This document shows positions 1 to 12,300 of a stretch of DNA of 64,000 nucleotides, piece by piece. Origin of the DNA: Sitta carolinensis (Eukaryota; Chordata; Aves; Passeriformes; Sittidae); NCBI GenBank assembly GCA_032173965.1, contig CM063309.1, positions 2,055,564-2,119,563 on the forward strand, given 5' to 3'. Numbering within the stretch: the stretch's first letter is position 1; every line of letters begins with the position of its first letter. The notes under the pieces were generated by a model. The model made no database searches. It saw nothing but the letters and a program-made list of their open reading frames with translations, and was not told the origin of the DNA. Made by a program: the position numbers and the translations under genes.

Positions 1-190
1 ACTCTCCCTCCTCCTCTTCCACATCCCCAAACTTTCCCTCTCCATCCCAAACTCTCCCTCCTCATCCCCATCCCAAACTCTCCCTCCTCCTCTTCCACAT
101 ACCAAAACTTTTCCTCCCCATCCCAAACTCCCTCATTCCTCCTCCTCCTTCTCTCCCTCCTCCCCCCCCCAAATTCCCTTTTCCCCCCAT
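1..190. repeat. Pyrimidine-rich minisatellite, window edge
   Basis: Degenerate copies of 'ctccctcctcctcttccca' with 'catcccaaa' spacers. It resembles the array at 2,145-3,955 and fills the intron downstream of ESPL1 exon 16. Confidence 0.85.
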
Positions 191-196
191 TCCCAC

Positions 197-368
197 CGTG
201 CTGCCGGATCAGCTCCCGGGCTGGTGCCCTCAGGAGTTTGGGGGGCAGCTCCAGGAAGGTGGCCACGAGCTGCAGCCCCTGGGCCCGGGCCACGAACCAG
301 CCCCGGGTGGCTCGGTGAGCCCGCGGCTCCCGCAGCGCCTGCAGCAGCAGGGACACGCCCTGATCCAC
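197..368 (-). CDS. ESPL1: ESPL1 exon 16, last exon in the window
   Basis: It starts after TTTTCCCAG with VDQGVSLLLQALREP and continues AWF-type sequence TRGWFVARAQGLQLVATFLE, matching human 'VTKGVSLLLSVLRDP' and 'AWYLLRVQVLQLVAAYL'. It ends in phase 1 at a GTGGGA donor; the following exon is outside the window. Its first 29 bases and the acceptor are duplicated in tandem upstream. Confidence 0.93.
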
Positions 369-3300
369 CTGGGAAAATGGGATTTGGGATCACAATCCTG
401 CCAATCCCAGCCTAATGCCCTTCCAGCAGCAGGGACACGCCCTGATCCACCTGGGAAAATGGGATTTGGGATCACAATCCTGCCAATCCCAGCCTAATCC
501 CCTTCCAGCAGCAGGGACACGCCCTGATCCACCTGGGAAAATGGGATTTGGGATCACAATCCTGCCAATCCCAGCCTAATCCCCTTCCAGCAGCAGGGAC
601 ACGCCCTGATCCACCTGGGAAAATAGGGGAAAATGGGGGGGAATGGGATTTGGGATCACAGGGGGTGACCCCATCCTAATGCCCTTCCAGCAGCAGGGAC
701 ACACCCTGATCCACCTGGGAAAAATGGGGGAAAATGGGATTTGGGATCACAGGGGGTGATCCCATCCTAATGCCCTTCCAGCAGCAGGGACACGCCCTGA
801 TCCACCTGGGAAAAATGGGGGGAAAACAGGAAAAAATGGGATTTGGGATCTGCCCATCCCATCCCATCCCAGCCATGCCCTGATCCACCTGGGAAATGGG
901 AAAAAATGGGGGAAAATGGGGAAAAAATGGATTCAGGCTCACAGGGGTGATCCCATCCCAATCCCCTTCCAGCCACGCCCTGATCCACCTGGGAAATGGG
1001 GAAAAAAACCGGCAAAAAGCAGGATTTAGGAATCACATGGGGGTTCCCCATCCCAATCCCTTTATCCCAAATCCACCACCCCAATCCCCGTTATTTTTTG
1101 GGGGGAAAATCCCTGGTTTTTTTGTTGCCTTTTTCTGGAGGCAGCACAGGTGGCTGCGCAGCAGGAGCCGGGAATGCCGCAGGAGCAGCCAGGAATCCTC
1201 GGGGCCCTCCTCCTTCCCCAGGCACAATTCCAACTCCTCCAGAAAAACCTGGGAATGACACACTGGATCAGCACAAACCCCATCCCAGGGGGGATTTTTC
1301 CAGGATTTTTGGGATGTTTTGGAGTTCCCTGGGTGCTCCGAACCCCGTCCCGCAGGTGATTTTCCTGGGATTTTTGGGGAGTTCCCAGGGTGTCCCAAAC
1401 CTGCTGAAATCCTTTTCCTAGGATTTTGGGAATTCTTGGAGTTCTCTGGATGCTCCCAAGCCTTTCCTGGGGGTGATTTTCCCAGAATTTTGGGGAAATC
1501 CTGGAGTTCCCAGGGTGGCTCAAACCTTCCCCAGGGTTTTAGGGAATCCTGGAATTCCCTGAGTGTCCCAAACCCTCCTTGGGGGCTGATTTTCCTGGGA
1601 TTTTGTGAATCTTGGAATTCCTCCATCCCAAGGGTTATTCCCAAATTTCCCTGAGCTTGGGAAGGCCATTACCAAATAATTTCCTTGGATTTGGGCAGGA
1701 TATTCCCCAATAATTTCCCTGGTTTTGGGAGGGCCATTCCCAAATAATTTCCCTGTCTTTGAGGCCATTCCCAGCTTTACCTGGCTTTGGGCAGGATATT
1801 CCCAAATAATATCCTGGATTTGAGCAGGCCATTCCCAAATAATATCCCTGGATTTGAGAAGGTCATTCCCAAATAATTTCCCTGGCTTTGGGCAGGCCAT
1901 TCCCAGATTTCCTTGGCTTTGGGCAGGCCATTCCCAAGTGCTGTACCTGGGCCTGGGCAGGACATTGCAGCTGCAGCAGGAGCTGGCTGAGCTGGCACAG
2001 GGAATTGGCTCTTCCCAAATGATCCCCGAGCCTCCGGCACAGGGAGAGGAGCAGCAGGAAACTCTCCAGGGCTTGGATGGGCTGCAGGGAGGGAAAATCC
2101 TTGGAAACCCCAAAACCCTGCCAGGGCAGCCCAGGAATCCTGGGAAAACCTCTCCCTCCTCATCCCAAATTCTCTCCTTCCACTTCCTCCTCATCCCAAA
2201 CTCCCTACTCTTCCTCGTCATCCCAAATTCCTTCCCTCTTCCTCTTCCCAAACTCCCTCCCCTCTTCCTCTTCCTCATCCCAAAACTCTCTCATCCCTCC
2301 CCTTCATCCCAAACTCCCTGCCTCTTTCTCTTCATCATCCCAAATTCTCCCCTCCCTCCCTCCTCATCCCAAACTCTCTCCCTTCCTCTTCCTCCCCATC
2401 CCAACCTCTCCCCTCCTTCCTCCCCATCCCAAACTCCCCTCCTTCCCCATCCCAACCTCTCCCCTCCCTCCTCTTCATCCCAAACTCTCTCCTCCTCCCC
2501 ATCCCAAACTCTCTCCCTCCTCCTCTTCTCAACCTCTCCCCTCCCTCCCTCCTCTTCCTCCCCATCCCACCTCTCTCCCTCCTCCTCCCCCATCCCAAAC
2601 TCTCCCCTCCCCATCCCAAAATCTCCCTCCTCCCCTCCTCTTCCTCCCCATCCAATCTCTCCTCTCCTCCTCCCCATCCCAACTCTCTCCCATCCCTCTC
2701 CTCCCCATCCCAAATCTCCCTCCTCCTCTCCCATCCCAAACCTCTCCCCTCCTCCTCTCCCATTCCCACCCTCTCTCCTCCTCCATCCTCCTCCCCCATC
2801 CCAACCTCTCTCCCTCCTCCTCTCCCATCCCAACCTCTCTCCCTCCTCCTCTCCCCCATCCCAACCTCTCTCCCTCCTCCTCTCCCATCCCAACCTCTCT
2901 CCCTCCTCCTCCTCCCATCCCAACCTCTCTCCCTCCTCCTCTCCTCATCCCAACCTCTCTCCCTCCTCCTCTCCCATCCCAACCTCTCCCCTCCCTCCCA
3001 TCCCCATCCCACCTCTCCCCATCCCATCCTCCTCTCTCCCATCCCACCTCTCCTCCCTCCTCCTTCCCCATCCAACCTCTCCCTCCTCCTCCCCATCCCA
3101 ACCCCTCCCTCCTCCTCTCCCATCCCAACCTCCCTCCCTCCTCCTCCCCATCCCAACCTCCCTCCCTCCTCCCCATCCCAACTCTCTCCCTCCTCCTCCC
3201 CATCCCAACTCTCCCTCCTCCTCTCCCATCCCAACTCTCCCTCCCTCCTCCTCTCCCATCCCAACCTCCCTCCCTCCTCCTCTCCCATCCCAACCTCCTC

Positions 3301-6300
3301 CCTCCTCCTCTCCCATCCCAACCTCTCCCTCCTCCTCCCCATCCCAACCTCCTCCCTCTCCTCCCCATCCCACCTCTCTCCCTCCTCCTCCCATCCCAAC
3401 CTCTCCCTCCTCCTTCCCATCCCAACCTCCCTCCCTCCTCCTCCCATCCCAACCTCTCCCTCCTCCTCCCATCCCAACCTCTCCCTCCTCCTCCTCCCTC
3501 CCACCTCCCCACCCTCCTCCTTCCATCCCAACTCTCCCTCCTCTCCCATCCCAACCTCCCTCCCTCCTCCTCCCCATCCCAACCTCTCCCTCCTCCTCCT
3601 CCCATCCCAACCTCTCCCTCCCTCCTCCTCTCCCATCCCACCTCTCTCCCTCCTCCTCCCCATCCACCTCTCTCCCTCCCCCCCATCCCCTTCCTCCTCC
3701 CCATCCCAATCCTCTCTCCCTCCTCCTCCTCCCTCTCCCAACCACTCCTCCTCCTCCTCCCATCCCAACCTCCTCCTTCCTCCCATCCCACCTCTCTCCC
3801 TCTCCTCTCCATCCCACTCCTCCCTCCTCTCCCATCCCAACTCTCTCCCTCTCCTCTCCATCCCAACCTCCTCCCTCCTCTCCTCCCTCCTCCCCATCCA
3901 ACTCTCCTTTCCCCATCCACTCCTCCCTCTCAGCCTTCCTCCTCTCCTCTCCTCTCCTTGCCTGCAGGCGGTACAGGCAGCCCAGCAGCTGCAGGGAGCT
4001 CACTGTCTGCTCGGGGCTGCGCACCCCGGGGATCCCAGCCTTTTCCAGGAGCTTCTTCCACAGGGAAAAGGCTTCATCCAGGGTTTGGACAGAGCTGGGG
4101 GCACACAGGGGTCACGCAAGGATCCCAAAGAAAAAAGTGGGATAATCCTGGGAAAATCATTCCCACCCTGCCAGGGGCTCGGGAGTCCCACAAAATCTCA
4201 TCAGTGGTCATGGAAAGGCTCTGCCAGACATTCCAGGATCCCAGAAAAACTCTTCCTGATCTACCAGCATCCCAAAAACCCTTTCCCAATTCAGCAGCAT
4301 CCCAAAAACTCTTTCCCAACCTTCCATGATTCCAAAAAAAACCCTTCCTTCCCCTCCAGAATCCCGACTCATCCCATGAAACCCTTCCTGACTCCCCAAA
4401 ATCCCTTCCCAACCCCCCAGAATCCAAATAAACCCTTCCCAATCCCCCAGAATCCCAAAATCTCCTTCTTGACCCCTCGAATCCCCAAAATCCCCTTCCT
4501 GACCTTCCAGAATCCCATAAATCCCCTTCCTGTCCCCTAAAATCCCCTTCCTGACCCTCCAAAATCCCAAAAATCCCCTTCCCACCCCTGCAGAACCCCA
4601 ACAGAACCCCAAAAATCCCCTTCCCAACCCCCCAAAATCCCAATAAACCCCTTCCCAACCCTCCAGAATCCCAAAATCCTCTTCCTGATCTTCCAGAATC
4701 CCATAAATCCCCTTCCTGACCCCTAAAATCCCCTTCCCAACCCCCAGAATCCCATAAAATCCCTTCCCGACCCCTCGAATTCCCAAAATCCCCTTCCCAA
4801 CCTCCCAAAATCCCCTTCCCCCCGTTCCAGCCCCCTCCCCCCCCTGCTCACCTGCCTCAGGGCTGATCCCAGAGCTGATCCCATCCTGCAGCTCCAGGTT
4901 GGGCTCAGGGGGTCCCAGCAGCTCCGGCCCCCGGCGCCGCCCCCGGCGCTCCCGGGCCACGCTCTGGGGAGGGGAAGGGATTGGCATTCCTCAAAACCCC
5001 CCAAATCCCAGGAAAATCAGCCTGGGAAATCAGGGTGTCCCAAAATCCCCCCCAAAATCCTGGGTTTGGGGCACCTGGGGAAGCCAGGATTCACCAAAAT
5101 CTTTGGAAAATCGCATCCCAAGAAGGGTTTGAGACACCCAGGGAACTCCAGGATTCCCCCAAATCCCAGGAAAATCACCCTGGGAAATCTGGGTGTTCCA
5201 AAATCCTGGGAAAATCACACCCCAAGAAGGGTTTGGGATGCTCAGGGAACTCCAGGATTTTCCCCAAATCCCAGGAAAATCCCCCTCACCTTTTCCATGA
5301 GGTCCTCCAGGGTGCAGATGTGGAGCCAGAGCTGGCACTGGGCGCGCTCATCCAGGAGCTGGTCCTGGATTTGGGAATTCTGGGAGTGGGAATTCTGGGA
5401 CAAGGACTCCAGCAGCCTCAGGGCCTCCTGCACGGCATCCAGGGCTGAGCTGTGGGCACAGGGATTCCCAAAATCTCAGGAATTGACCCTAAAATCATGA
5501 ATGGGATGGGGAGATTGGGATAAAGGGAATGGGATGGGGGATTTGGGATTGGGGAATGGATGGGATGGGATGGGATGGGATGGGATGGGATGGGATGGGA
5601 TGGGATGGGGGGAATGGAATGGAGGGGATGGGGGAGAATGGGATGGGGGATTTGGGTTTGGAGAATGGGATGGGGGATTGGGATAAAGGGAATGGGGAGA
5701 ATGGAATGGGGGTCAGGGCTGATTATGATGAGAGGATTGGGATTGAAAATTGGGAGGGGGAGCCTTAGAAATGCAGGAATGGGATCAGGATTGGGATCAG
5801 GGACTAGAATCAGGGTTGGGATCAGGAATGGGCTCAGGACTAGGATGGGGATCAAGACTGGGATCAGGACTGGGACAGGGATGAAGGAAAGGGATCAGGC
5901 TTGGGCTCAGGACTGGGATGGGGATGGAGGAATGGGATCAGAATTGGGATCAGGATTAATGAGGGTCTGGGCTCAGGACTGGGATGGGGATGGAGGAATG
6001 GGATCAGAATTGGGATCAGGATTAATGAGGGCTGGCATCAGGACTGGGATGGGGATGGAGGAAAGGGATCAGGATTGGGATCAAGACTAAGATCAGGATT
6101 AAGGAGGGTCTGGGCTCAGGACTGGGATGGGGATGGAGGAAAGGGATCAGGATTGGGATCAGGATTGGGCTCAGGATTCCTGAGGGTCTGGGCTCAGCAC
6201 TGGGCTCACCAGTCGGTGTGGGGGGCGAAGCTGTGGCTGCAGAGCAGCTGGGCCAGCTCCAGCAGCGCCACCACCCTGGGCAGGGCTCGGCTGGGATCCT

Positions 6301-9300
6301 GAACAGCCTCTGGATCCTGAACAGCCCCTGGATCCTGAACAGCCCTGGATCCTGAACAGCCCCTGGATCCTGAACAGCCTCTGGATCCTGAACAGCCCCT
6401 GGATCCTGAACAGCCCCTGGATCCTGAACAGCCCCTGGATCCTGAACAGCCTCTGGATCCCGAGGTGCCCCTGGATCCCGAGGTGCCCCTGGATCCCGAG
6501 GTGCCCCTGGATCCCGAGGTGCCCCCGGATCCCGAGGTGCCCCGGCTGCCCCGTGCCCAGCAGGTCACAGAGCACGTTGTAGCGCTCCAGGGCCGTGGGG
6601 GCCCGCAGGGATTTGTAGGCTTGCAGCTCGGCCAGCAGCAGGGCCACCATGGCCTCCCCGGGCAGGGATTGGGATTGGGACTGCAGAGCATCCCGCAGAG
6701 TCCTGGGGAGCGGGGTTGGGGTCAGAGGTTGGGGATGGGAGCTCCCACCCCATTGCACCTGCCCCTATCCCAGGGGGCTTCGGATTCCCCCATCCTACCC
6801 CAATCCCTCCCACCCCATTTCCTCCATCCCATTCCAATTCCAATCCCAATCCCTCCCACCCCCTCACCCCATTCCAATCCCCCTCCCATCCCTCCTATCC
6901 CAGTCCTCTCACCCCATTCCCCCCATACCAATCCTATTCCAATACCCCCAACCCCATTCTCCCTTCCAAATTCTCCATCTCAGTTCTCCCAACGCCCCAT
7001 TCCAAACCCCCCTCGCAATTCCCTGATCCCATTCCTCCCGTCCTAATCTCCCAAATCTCCATCCCATTCCCTGATCCCAAACCCCATTCCCTGATCCCCA
7101 ATCCCCATTCCCTGATCCCCAATCCCATCTCCCCTCACCGCAGCCGCAGCTCCTCCGCTCCCTGTTTGGCCGCCTCCGTCTTGATCCTGGCCCAGAGCGC
7201 CACCGGCTCGGCCACCAGGGACCCAGAATGTCCTGGGGTGGGCTGGGAATGTTGGGAATGGGTCCCCAGTCCTTGAGAATGTGTCCCCAGTTCCCAGGAA
7301 TGTGTCCCTGATGTCTGGGAATGTTGGGAATGGGTCCCCAGTCCTTGGGAATGTGTCCCTGATGTCTGGTAATGTTGGAAATGGGTCCCCAGTCCATGGG
7401 AATGTGTCCCTGATGTCTGGGAATGTTGGAAATGGGTCCCCAGTCCTTGGGAATGTGTCCCCAGTCCTTGGGAGTAGGTGCCCAGGTCCCAGGAATGTGT
7501 TCCCAATCCCTGGGAACATTGGGAATGTGTCCCCAGATCCCAGGAATGTTTCCCCAGTCCTTGGAAATGTGTCCCCAGACCCTGGGAACGTTAGGAATGT
7601 CTCCCCAATCCTTGGGAATGTGTCCCAGTACCTGGGAGTGCTGGCAGGGTGTCCCTGGCCCCCAGCTCTGTGGCCCCAGGGCCAGCAGCCACTGGGCCAC
7701 CGCGTCCAGCGCGGGCTCCGGCCGCTCCCGGCAGCGCCAGCTCTCCACCCAGAGCCGGAAACAGCGCTGGAGCTGGGGGGACACGGGGGGGACACAGGGG
7801 GGACACAGGGGGGGACAGGGGGATCCCAGTGAGCACAGGGAGCCCAGTACCCCATAGCCCATCCCAGTACCCCCAGTGACCCCATAGCCCATCCCAGTAA
7901 CCCCATAGCCCATCCCAGTACCCCCAGTGACCCCATAGCCCATCCCAGTACCCCCAGTGACCCCATAGCCCATCCAGTAACCCCATAGCCCATCCCAGTA
8001 TCCCCATAGCCCATCCAGTACCCCCAGTGACCCCATAGCCCATCCCAGTAACCCCATAGCCCATCCCAGTACCCCCAGTGACCCCATAGCCCATCCCAGT
8101 AACCCCATAGCCCATCCCAGTACCCCCATAGCTCATCCCAGTACCCCAGTGACCCCATAGCCCATCCCAGTATCCCCAGTGACCCCATAGCCCATCCCAG
8201 TACCCCCATAGCCCATCCCAGTATCCCAGTGAGCCCATACCCCAACCCAGTAACCCCAGTGACCCTGTAACCAATCCCAGCCTCCCAGTATCCCATAGCC
8301 CATCCCAGTACCCCCAGACTCCATCCCAGTACCCCAGACTCCATCCCAGTAACCCCAGACTCCATCCCAGTGTCTGCAGTGACCCCAGACTCCATCCCAG
8401 TGTCTGCAGTGACCCCAGACTCCATCCCAGTACCCCCAGACTCCATCCCAGTAACCCCAGACTCCATCCCAGTACCCCCAGTACCCCCAGACTCCATCCC
8501 AGTGTCCCCAGTACCCTCAGACTCCATCCCAGTGTCCCCAGTAACCCCAGACTCCATCCCAGTACCCCCAGACTCCATCCCAGTGTCCCCAGTACCCCAG
8601 ACTCCATCCCAGTGACCCTGCCCTCCATCCCAGTGCCCCCAGACTCCATCCCAGTGCCCCCAGTACCCGCTCCAGGGTCACTCCAGGCCAGCTGTAGCCC
8701 TGGCTGCCCAGCACTGCCCGGCAGAAGGGCTCGCACACGGCTCCGGCCGCTTCCGGAAGGTTCCGGCTCTGGAAGGCCTGGCCCAGGCGGAAGGTGGCCG
8801 CAGCTGTGGCCGGAGGGGCAACGGGACAGGGAGGGGACATTGGAGTGACCCCTCCTCGTCCAGGGCTGACCACGACCCACCCAGACATGGAGTGACCCCT
8901 GGACATTGAGTGACCACCCCCTGGACATGGAGTGACCACCCACCCTGGACATGGAGTGCCCCCACCCTGGACATGGAGTGACCCATGGCGGAGTGACCCC
9001 CACCTGGACATGGAGTGACCCCCACCCTGGACATGGAGTGACCCCCTGGACATGGAGTGACCACCCCCTGGACATGGAGTGACCAACCCCTGGACATGGA
9101 GTGACCACCCTGGACATGGAGTGACCACCCACCCTGGACATGGAGTGACCACCACCCTGGACATGGAGTGACCCCCACCCTGGACATGGAGTGACCCCCC
9201 TGGACATGGAGTGACCACCCTGGACATGGAGTGACCCCCACCCTGGACATGGAGTGACCCCCACCCTGGACATGGAGTGACCAACCCCTGGACATGGAGT

Positions 9301-12300
9301 GACCAACCCTGGACATGGAGTGACCCACCCTGGACATGGAGTGACCACCCCCTGGACATGGAGTGACCACCCCCTGGACATGGAGTGACCACCACCCTGG
9401 ACATGGAGTGACCACCCCTGGACATGGAGTGACCCCCACCTGGACATGGAGTGACCACCCCTGGACATGGAGTGACCAACCCCTGGACATGGAGTGACCA
9501 CCCACCCTGGACATGGAGTGACCACCCCCTGGACATGGAGTGACCACCACCCTGGACATGGAGTGACCACCCCTGGACATGGAGTGACCACCCCTGGACA
9601 TGGAGTGACCACCCCCTGGACAGCCAGGAGAGGACACGGAGCCCTGGCATGGCACTGACCCCTGGGGACACTGGGGACAGGGGGTGGCACTGACCCCTGG
9701 GACAGGGGGTGGCACTGACCCCTGGGGACACTGGGGACAGGGGGTGGCACTGACCGGTGGCATCGAGGAATTTGCCCCTCTCGGCCTCGGGCAGCCCCTG
9801 CAGCCCCCGCAGCATCCAGGTGACGCTCCGGACACAGCTCGTGGTCACCTGTGCCAGCTCCGGCCACCCCGAGGGCTGGGGGGACAGCGGGGTCAGCGGG
9901 ACCCCAGAGCCACGGGGGGCACTCCAGGACCCCTCAGCCCCCAAATTCCAGCACCAAATCCCATGGGAGAAGCTTCCAGAACCCACTCAGGGCACCTCGA
10001 TCCCCAAATTCCAACCTCACATCCAACGGGAGAAGCTTCCAGCACTCTCGAGAACCTTTCCAGGGTGACTCAGCTCCAAATTCCAACCCCAATCCCCAAA
10101 TTCCAGCCCCAAATCCCACGGGAGAAGACTCCAGCATCCTCCTGAACCTTTCCAGGGTGACTCCATCCCCAAATCCCACAGGAGAGGATCCTGGAGTGGC
10201 TCTGCTCCCAAATTCCAGCCCCACATCCCACAGGAGAGGCTCCCAGCCCCCTGAGGGATCGGGATCTTGCCCTGGGATACCTGGGAATGCTGGAATATTT
10301 CATAGACAGCGTTGGAGAAGAGCTGGAGGCTGTGGAAGAGCAGCTGCTTCACCATCACCTGCTCCTGGATGGAGTCAGGAGGAACCTGGGAATAGGAAAA
10401 ATGGGATTTGGGACTTCAGGAGCTCCAGGGGCTGCTGGGGACGGATCTGGGAAGGGGGAAAGTGGGATTTGGGGTCTAGGAAAGGCAGGGATAGGGAAAA
10501 GTGGGATTTGGGGATTCAGGAGCTCCAGGAGCTGCTGCTGGGATGCAAAAAAATGGGATTTGGGGTCCAGGAAAGAAGAAGAGCAGGATTTGGGACCCAG
10601 GCAAGGCAGGGATGGGGAAAAGTGGGATTTTGGACTCCCCAAACTCTAGGAGCTGCTGCCAGGGCTGAGAGCAGCCCGGAGTGACCACGAAGGATTCCAG
10701 GGATGGGGAAAAGTGAGCTTTGGGACTCCCCAAACTCCAGGATCTACTGCCAGGGCTGAGAGCAGCCAGAGTGACCCTGAGGGATTCCAGGGCATGCTGA
10801 TCCCAGAGCTGCTCCCACATCCCTCCTCCTCCCCCTCACCTGGGCCAGCAGCCGCCGCAGCGCTCGCCCGTGGCCTTGGCAGAAACCACAAAGCCCGGGG
10901 AGCTCCTGGAGGCCGAGGGGCAGCTCCCTGCTCCTCCTGAGCACCTCCCCGAGCTGGGCCAGCACGAACTGCGAGCTTTCCACCAGCACCCGCAGAGCCC
11001 TGCCGGAAAATTCCGCCGCCAGCGCTGCTCCCGCCCGGCACAAGGCCGGCGCCACGGCTTGGACGCCGCCGCCTCCTTTCCCCAGCGCCCTGCTCAGCTG
11101 GATCCCGGCTTCCAGCAGCTCCAGAGGGGCTCCCAGAGAATTCCCAGCTCCCAAAAACTCTTTGGCGTCCTGCAGGGCGTCCAGAGCCTCGCGGTGCCGC
11201 CGGGCCTTGCAGAGGAGGCGGCAGCGCTGCAGGCTGAGCTCCAGGAAGCACCGGCAGCTCGGCGGGTCCGGCGGGCACGGAGCCTCCTCCTTCAGCGTGT
11301 CCAGCAGGAATTCCCGGAGCTGCCTGGCCAGGAAGAGAGGGCACGGAGCCCTCTGGGCCTCGTAGAGAGCGGCGGCAGTGGCGGCGTGCTGGGCGGTCTG
11401 CGAGGTGAGGAAGGGCGGCTGGAAGGATTCGGCGCAGGAACGTTCCGGGTGGCGCCGCTCCAGCAGCAGCAAGAAGCGCAGGGCGCGCAGCCGGGCGCTC
11501 AGCACGGCCCTGCCCTCCTCCCGTGGCCTCTCGGGGCCGGCCAGAGCGGGTGCAGCTCTCCACAGGACCCCGAAGCTGCTGCAGGTGACGGTGGCCCAGT
11601 CGCCGTCGGGGTGGCCGCGCCGCAGCCGCTCCCGCAGCAGCTCGGCCACGGCCCAGGTGTGAACGCCGGCCCAGCCCGCGGCGTTGCGCAGCACGTGGAA
11701 CAGGATTTTCTCCAGGTAGAGGTGCGGGGGGTCAGGGACTAGGCTCAGGTAGGTGTGGGTGGCCTCCTGGGCCAGGGCTAGCAGCTGGGCGCCGTGGGCT
11801 AGCAGCCCGCCAGGGCTGGGCTAGCTGGTCCACGCAGGAGCGCAGGGCGCGGTCGCACAGGTGGACGCGGCGGGAGCGGGGGGCAGAGCAGCTCCGGAGG
11901 CTTTCCTGGGGGAGAGAGAGGGGTCTGGGGTCAGGGCAGGGACCCTCGAGGGGCATTTCTGGGAAAAGAGGGGTCTGGGGTCAGGGCAGGGACCCTCGAG
12001 GGGCATTTCTGGGAAAAGAGGGGTCTGGGGTCATTTCTGGGAAAAGAGGGGTTTGGGGTCATTTCCTGGGGGAGAGAGGGGTGTGGGGTCAAGGCAGGGA
12101 CCCTTGAGCATCATTTCCTGGGGGAGAGACAGGTTTGGGGTCATTTCTGGGAAAAGAGGGGTCTGGGGTCAAGGCAGAGCCCCTTGAGGGTCGTTTCTGG
12201 GGAAAAGAGGGAGTCAGAACCAGCTCAGAAACTCTCAGAGGTCCCACAGTGGGATCCCGAGGTTTTCCTGAGAAAAAGTGGGATCAGCCCCAGCCCAGAA

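Noticed and set aside
1854..4329. Ser/Pro-rich plus-strand frames of about 750 codons
   Set aside because: They are antisense to ESPL1 and consist of the pyrimidine-rich intronic array.
11162..11742. Plus-strand open frames across the ESPL1 exon 3 region
   Set aside because: They are antisense shadows of a GC-rich coding exon that clearly encodes separase on the minus strand.
11800..12000. ESPL1 as a pseudogene
   Set aside because: All other exons, splice sites and phases are well preserved; isolated single-base breaks also affect the other two genes, which favours sequence error.
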